DNA from: Bacteroidales bacterium
Lineage (GTDB): Bacteria > Bacteroidota > Bacteroidia > Bacteroidales > JALTDM01
Length of the DNA stretch: 9,654 nt
Assembly: GCA_027074135.1 (NCBI GenBank)
Contig: JALTDM010000143.1
Location: forward strand, 1-9,654
Direction of reading: 5' to 3'
The position numbers and the translations under genes were made by a program. Shown in pieces: positions 7,224-9,654 of the stretch (positions are counted from its first letter, which is position 1; each line of letters opens with the position of its first letter). The notes beneath the pieces are model-generated. The model was not told the origin of the DNA, did not search any database, and saw only the letters and a program-made list of their open reading frames with translations.

Positions 7224-8405
7224 ATGGATTCAAAGAATATGGGATTTAACACCAAATTGGTACACGCAGGAGATTTTGAGGATGCCTTTGGAAGCGCAGT
7301 AGTACCTATTTATCAAACATCTACTTTTGCATTTAAAGATGCTGCACACGGTGCAAGATTATTTGCAGGAGAAGAAAAAGGATACATTTATACAAGAATC
7401 GGTAATCCAACAATTGAAGCATTGGAAAATAAACTGGCTGCTTTGGAAAACGGATTCGGCGGCGTAGCTTTTGCATCCGGAATGGCAGCTGTATCTACGG
7501 TTTATTTTTCTTTTCTTCAACAAGGAGACCATATGGTTAGCACAGCTGCTGTTTATGGTCCTTCAAGAGGATTGATGGAAAATGTTTTGCATAATTTGGG
7601 AGTGGAATCTACCTATATTAATACTTCCGACTTGGATTTGATTGAAAAAAGCATAAAACCAAATACAAAAATGCTTTACCTTGAAACTCCGGCTAATCCT
7701 ACAATTTCATTGACAGACATTAAAGCTGCATCAGAAATCGCACACAAACACGGTATAGTTGTAGTTGTTGACAATACATTTTCCAGCCCGTATTTGCAAA
7801 AACCATTAGACTTGGGTGCAGATATTGTTTTACACTCCCTTACAAAGTTCATTAACGGGCACGCAGATATAGTTGGTGGTGCTGTTATAACAAAAACAGA
7901 AAAAGATTATAAAAAAGTCCGCAAAACAATGACTTACCTCGGCGGGAATATGGATCCGCATCAAGCCTATATGGTAATTCGCGGAGTTAAAACCTTATCG
8001 CTCCGCATAGAAAGAGCAACAGAAAATGCCAAAAAAATTGCAGAGTATTTGGAAAATCATCCTAAAGTAGCATGGGTAAAATATCCCGGACTTAAATCAC
8101 ATCCTCAACATGAACTTGCAAAAAAACAAATGAAAGATTTCGGGACAATGATTTCTTTTGAATTGAAAGGCGGTCATGAAGCAGGAGTTATTCTAATGAA
8201 TAATGTAAAAGTTGCTCTTCTTGCAGTTTCACTTGGAGGCGTAGAATCACTAATACAACATCCTGCATCTATGACACATGCCGGTGTACCTAAAGAAAAA
8301 AGAGAAGAAGCAGGAATCTCAGACGGATTGGTAAGATACTCTGTAGGTATTGAAGATGTAGAAGATTTAATAAATGACCTAGATCAAGCATTGGCAAAAA
8401 TTTAA
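7224..8405 (+). CDS. PLP-dependent Cys/Met-metabolism enzyme (methionine gamma-lyase / cystathionine lyase family)
   Basis: At 393 residues this is a full-length member of the cytosolic gamma-family of PLP enzymes that act on methionine, cystathionine or homoserine esters. PLP would bind Lys208 in SLTKFINGHAD. Phosphate contacts are Ser85-Gly86-Met87 and, from the neighbouring subunit, Tyr56 and Arg58 (YTR). Tyr111 stacks on the ring, Asp183 contacts its nitrogen, and Arg371 (LVRYSVGIEDVEDL) binds the substrate carboxylate. Methionine gamma-lyase, releasing methanethiol, ammonia and 2-oxobutyrate, is a common annotation for such proteins. However, the Cys that follows the Tyr in well-studied methionine gamma-lyases (YGC) is Pro113 here (YGPS), and SLGGVESL at 336-343 looks more like cystathionine gamma-lyases or synthases. 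Family is certain, substrate is not. The gene stands alone with its own promoter. Confidence 0.9.
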   Translation: MDSKNMGFNTKLVHAGDFEDAFGSAVVPIYQTSTFAFKDAAHGARLFAGEEKGYIYTRIGNPTIEALENKLAALENGFGGVAFASGMAAVSTVYFSFLQQGDHMVSTAAVYGPSRGLMENVLHNLGVESTYINTSDLDLIEKSIKPNTKMLYLETPANPTISLTDIKAASEIAHKHGIVVVVDNTFSSPYLQKPLDLGADIVLHSLTKFINGHADIVGGAVITKTEKDYKKVRKTMTYLGGNMDPHQAYMVIRGVKTLSLRIERATENAKKIAEYLENHPKVAWVKYPGLKSHPQHELAKKQMKDFGTMISFELKGGHEAGVILMNNVKVALLAVSLGGVESLIQHPASMTHAGVPKEKREEAGISDGLVRYSVGIEDVEDLINDLDQALAKI

Positions 8406-8430
8406 TGATTTAATAAATTAAATCATTAAA
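8401..8430. repeat. 30-bp perfect A/T palindrome over the PLP-enzyme stop codon
   Basis: The arms at 8401-8414 and 8417-8430 are exact reverse complements over 14 bp, separated by two A's. The left arm contains the TAA stop of the preceding gene. It is followed by A-rich rather than T-rich sequence on the + strand, so it is not a classical intrinsic terminator. It ends 6 nt before the candidate GAPDH -7 box, where an operator could sit. It could be an RNA hairpin protecting the upstream mRNA end or a protein-binding site. Confidence 0.6.
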
Positions 8431-8436
8431 AAATAT

Positions 8437-8444
8437 TATTTTAG
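8437..8444 (+). promoter_or_regulatory. Candidate -7 element for the GAPDH gene
   Basis: TATTTTAG matches seven of the eight positions of TAnnTTTG (A for T at the seventh). It ends 34 nt before the GAPDH ATG, close to the spacing of the two perfect copies in the window. No -33 TTTG is seen; that position falls inside the palindrome at 8401-8430. Confidence 0.35.
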
Positions 8445-8478
8445 CGCAAAAATTTATCACACAAAAAATTTTTATAAA

Positions 8479-9492
8479 ATGTCAAAAATCAAAGTAGCAA
8501 TTAACGGATTCGGAAGAATAGGCCGCAATGTTTTCAGAGTTATGATTGAAAGGCCAGAATTTGAAATTATAGGAATCAATGATATTACAAACACAAAAAT
8601 TTTAGCACACTTGTTAAAATATGATTCAACACAAGGTAAATTTAACGGCACTGTTGAACACACAGATGACAGTTTAATTGTAAACGGCAAAAAAATAAAA
8701 GTTTCGGCATCTCTGGTACCTGCCGAAATTCCGTGGTCAGAAACCCCCGATCTGGTAATTGAATCTACAGGTGTTTTCCGCACAAGAGAAGGCAAAAAAG
8801 GCGGATATGGAGATCATCTTAAAAATGGAGCTAAAAAAGTTTTGCTTTCCGCACCGGCAAAAGATGATATTGATAAAACTATTGTAATGGGTGTAAATGA
8901 CAATGAACTAAAAGACGAACACATTTGTGTTTCAAATGCATCCTGTACAACCAACTGTCTTGCTCCCGTAGTAAAAGTACTTCACGATAAATTTGGTGTA
9001 AAATACGGTTTTTTAAATACAGTACACTCATATACAAGTGATCAAAGACTGCTTGATGCACCTCACAGCGATTTGCGTCGTGCCAGAAGTGCAGCAGTAT
9101 CTCAAGTTCCCACATCAACAGGCGCAACAAAAGCTGTAGGAATAATCATCCCAGAGCTTAACGGCAAACTTGACGGTATGGCAATAAGAGTTCCTACCGC
9201 AACAGGATCAGTTGTTGACTTTGTAGCACAACTCAACAAAGAAACAGCAGTGGAAGAAATAAATGCAGCAATGAAAGAAGCTGCCGACACATACCTCAAA
9301 GGTGTTTTAGAATACACAGAAGAACCCCTTGTTTCTGTTGACATTATCCACAACCCACACTCATCAATATTTGACGCTTTGAGTACAATGGTTATAAAAG
9401 GTAGTTTTGTAAAAGTTCTATCGTGGTACGACAATGAATGGGGATATTCAAACAGAGTTGTAGATTTAGCTGCAAAAATGTTTAGTTTCTAA
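8479..9492 (+). CDS. gap: Glyceraldehyde-3-phosphate dehydrogenase (type I)
   Basis: The enzyme oxidises and phosphorylates glyceraldehyde 3-phosphate to 1,3-bisphosphoglycerate in cytoplasmic glycolysis and runs in reverse in gluconeogenesis. The 337 residues match the family length. The Rossmann motif NGFGRIGRNVFR lies at 9-20. Asp35 at the end of the second strand favours NAD over NADP. The catalytic Cys156 is in SNASCTTNCLAP with its partner His183 in TVHSYT. The phosphate-binding segments PTSTGATKAVG (211-221) and NEWGYSNR (319-326) are intact. The S-loop sequence LDAPHSDLRRARSAA resembles the Gram-positive/cyanobacterial type rather than the E. coli GapA type. The start is the first Met before the conserved N-terminal strand. 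The gene has its own candidate promoter and is followed by a hairpin. Identification is near certain. Confidence 0.97.
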   Translation: MSKIKVAINGFGRIGRNVFRVMIERPEFEIIGINDITNTKILAHLLKYDSTQGKFNGTVEHTDDSLIVNGKKIKVSASLVPAEIPWSETPDLVIESTGVFRTREGKKGGYGDHLKNGAKKVLLSAPAKDDIDKTIVMGVNDNELKDEHICVSNASCTTNCLAPVVKVLHDKFGVKYGFLNTVHSYTSDQRLLDAPHSDLRRARSAAVSQVPTSTGATKAVGIIIPELNGKLDGMAIRVPTATGSVVDFVAQLNKETAVEEINAAMKEAADTYLKGVLEYTEEPLVSVDIIHNPHSSIFDALSTMVIKGSFVKVLSWYDNEWGYSNRVVDLAAKMFSF

Positions 9493-9510
9493 TAATGTAA
9501 TTGAAACCAA

Positions 9511-9551
9511 AAGGGCTTATTACCGTATAATTACGGTTAAGCTCTTTTTTT
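9511..9551 (+). terminator. Terminator-like hairpin after GAPDH
   Basis: An imperfect stem forms between 9513-9528 and 9533-9544: GGGCTTA pairs with TAAGCTC (one G-T pair), then a 2-nt bulge, then ACCGTA pairs with TACGGT around a TAAT loop. Seven T's follow at 9545-9551, and four A's precede the stem, so it could also work on the reverse strand. It lies 18 nt after the GAPDH stop. The next ATG is at 9558, only 6 nt beyond the T-tract, so any transcript of that gene must either read through or start within the hairpin region. Confidence 0.8.
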
Positions 9552-9557
9552 ATTGCT

Positions 9558-9654
9558 ATGAAAATAAAAAAAAGAAACATCAAAACCTATATTCTGAAAA
9601 ATAAATTTTTAATTGCAATTATTTTTTTATTTACTTTATGGATTACTTTTCTTG
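9558..9654 (+). CDS. N-terminus of a small membrane protein, possibly FtsB/DivIC-like (partial)
   Basis: Thirty-two complete codons are present before the window ends. The peptide starts with a basic head (MKIKKRNIKTYILKNK) and runs into one hydrophobic stretch (FLIAIIFLFTLWITFL), which is consistent with a single-pass inner-membrane protein with the N-terminus inside. Septum formation initiator proteins (FtsB/DivIC) of Bacteroidota commonly begin this way, with LKNK before a membrane segment containing a Trp, followed by a periplasmic coiled coil. The coiled coil would be outside the window, so this is an inference from the start alone. No Shine-Dalgarno is visible, and the terminator T-tract ends 6 nt upstream of the ATG. 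Confidence 0.5.
   Translation, partial: MKIKKRNIKTYILKNKFLIAIIFLFTLWITFL

Noticed and set aside
9102..9434. Minus-strand open frames opposite GAPDH
   Set aside because: They mirror conserved GAPDH codons and have no recognisable domain or start signal.

Overview
The window reads as chromosomal DNA of an AT-rich member of the Bacteroidota. The reasons are the very A/T-rich leaders with almost no Shine-Dalgarno sequences, copies of the Bacteroidota-type -7 promoter element (TAnnTTTG), and protein types common in that phylum: a signal-peptide TPR protein, an outer-membrane beta-barrel ending in Phe, and a urea-transporter/M23 fusion. Order or genus cannot be assigned from the sequence alone. 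All supported genes lie on the + strand and no mobile element, CRISPR array, tRNA or rRNA was seen.

Layout. (1) Positions 55-2968 hold purQ (glutaminase subunit of FGAM synthase) and, 4 nt later, a long RelA/SpoT-family gene (rsh) with HD hydrolase, synthetase, TGS, zinc-finger-like and ACT domains. They look co-transcribed from a TACCTTTG-type promoter at 18-25. (2) Positions 3029-7163 hold three genes joined by two 13-nt overlaps: an inner-membrane urea-transporter-like protein fused to an M23 (LytM-type) peptidase domain and an unknown C-terminal domain; a secreted protein with N-terminal TPR-like helices and a C-terminal outer-membrane beta-barrel; and a periplasmic five-TPR protein. This is the most interesting part and looks like an uncharacterised module reaching from inner to outer membrane. 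(3) Positions 7224-8405 hold a PLP-dependent Cys/Met-metabolism enzyme (methionine gamma-lyase / cystathionine lyase family) with its own promoter. (4) Positions 8479-9492 hold GAPDH, preceded by a 30-bp perfect palindrome and followed by a terminator-like hairpin. (5) From 9558 to the window end lies the N-terminus of a small single-pass membrane protein, possibly a FtsB/DivIC-type septum formation initiator.

How they work together. purQ and rsh link purine synthesis with the (p)ppGpp alarmone made from purine nucleotides. The PLP enzyme and GAPDH are housekeeping metabolic genes that appear separately transcribed. The three-gene envelope module has no evident link to its neighbours. Its puzzle is that the urea-transporter fold predicts both termini in the cytoplasm, whereas M23 domains and the TPR/barrel partners act in the periplasm and outer membrane.
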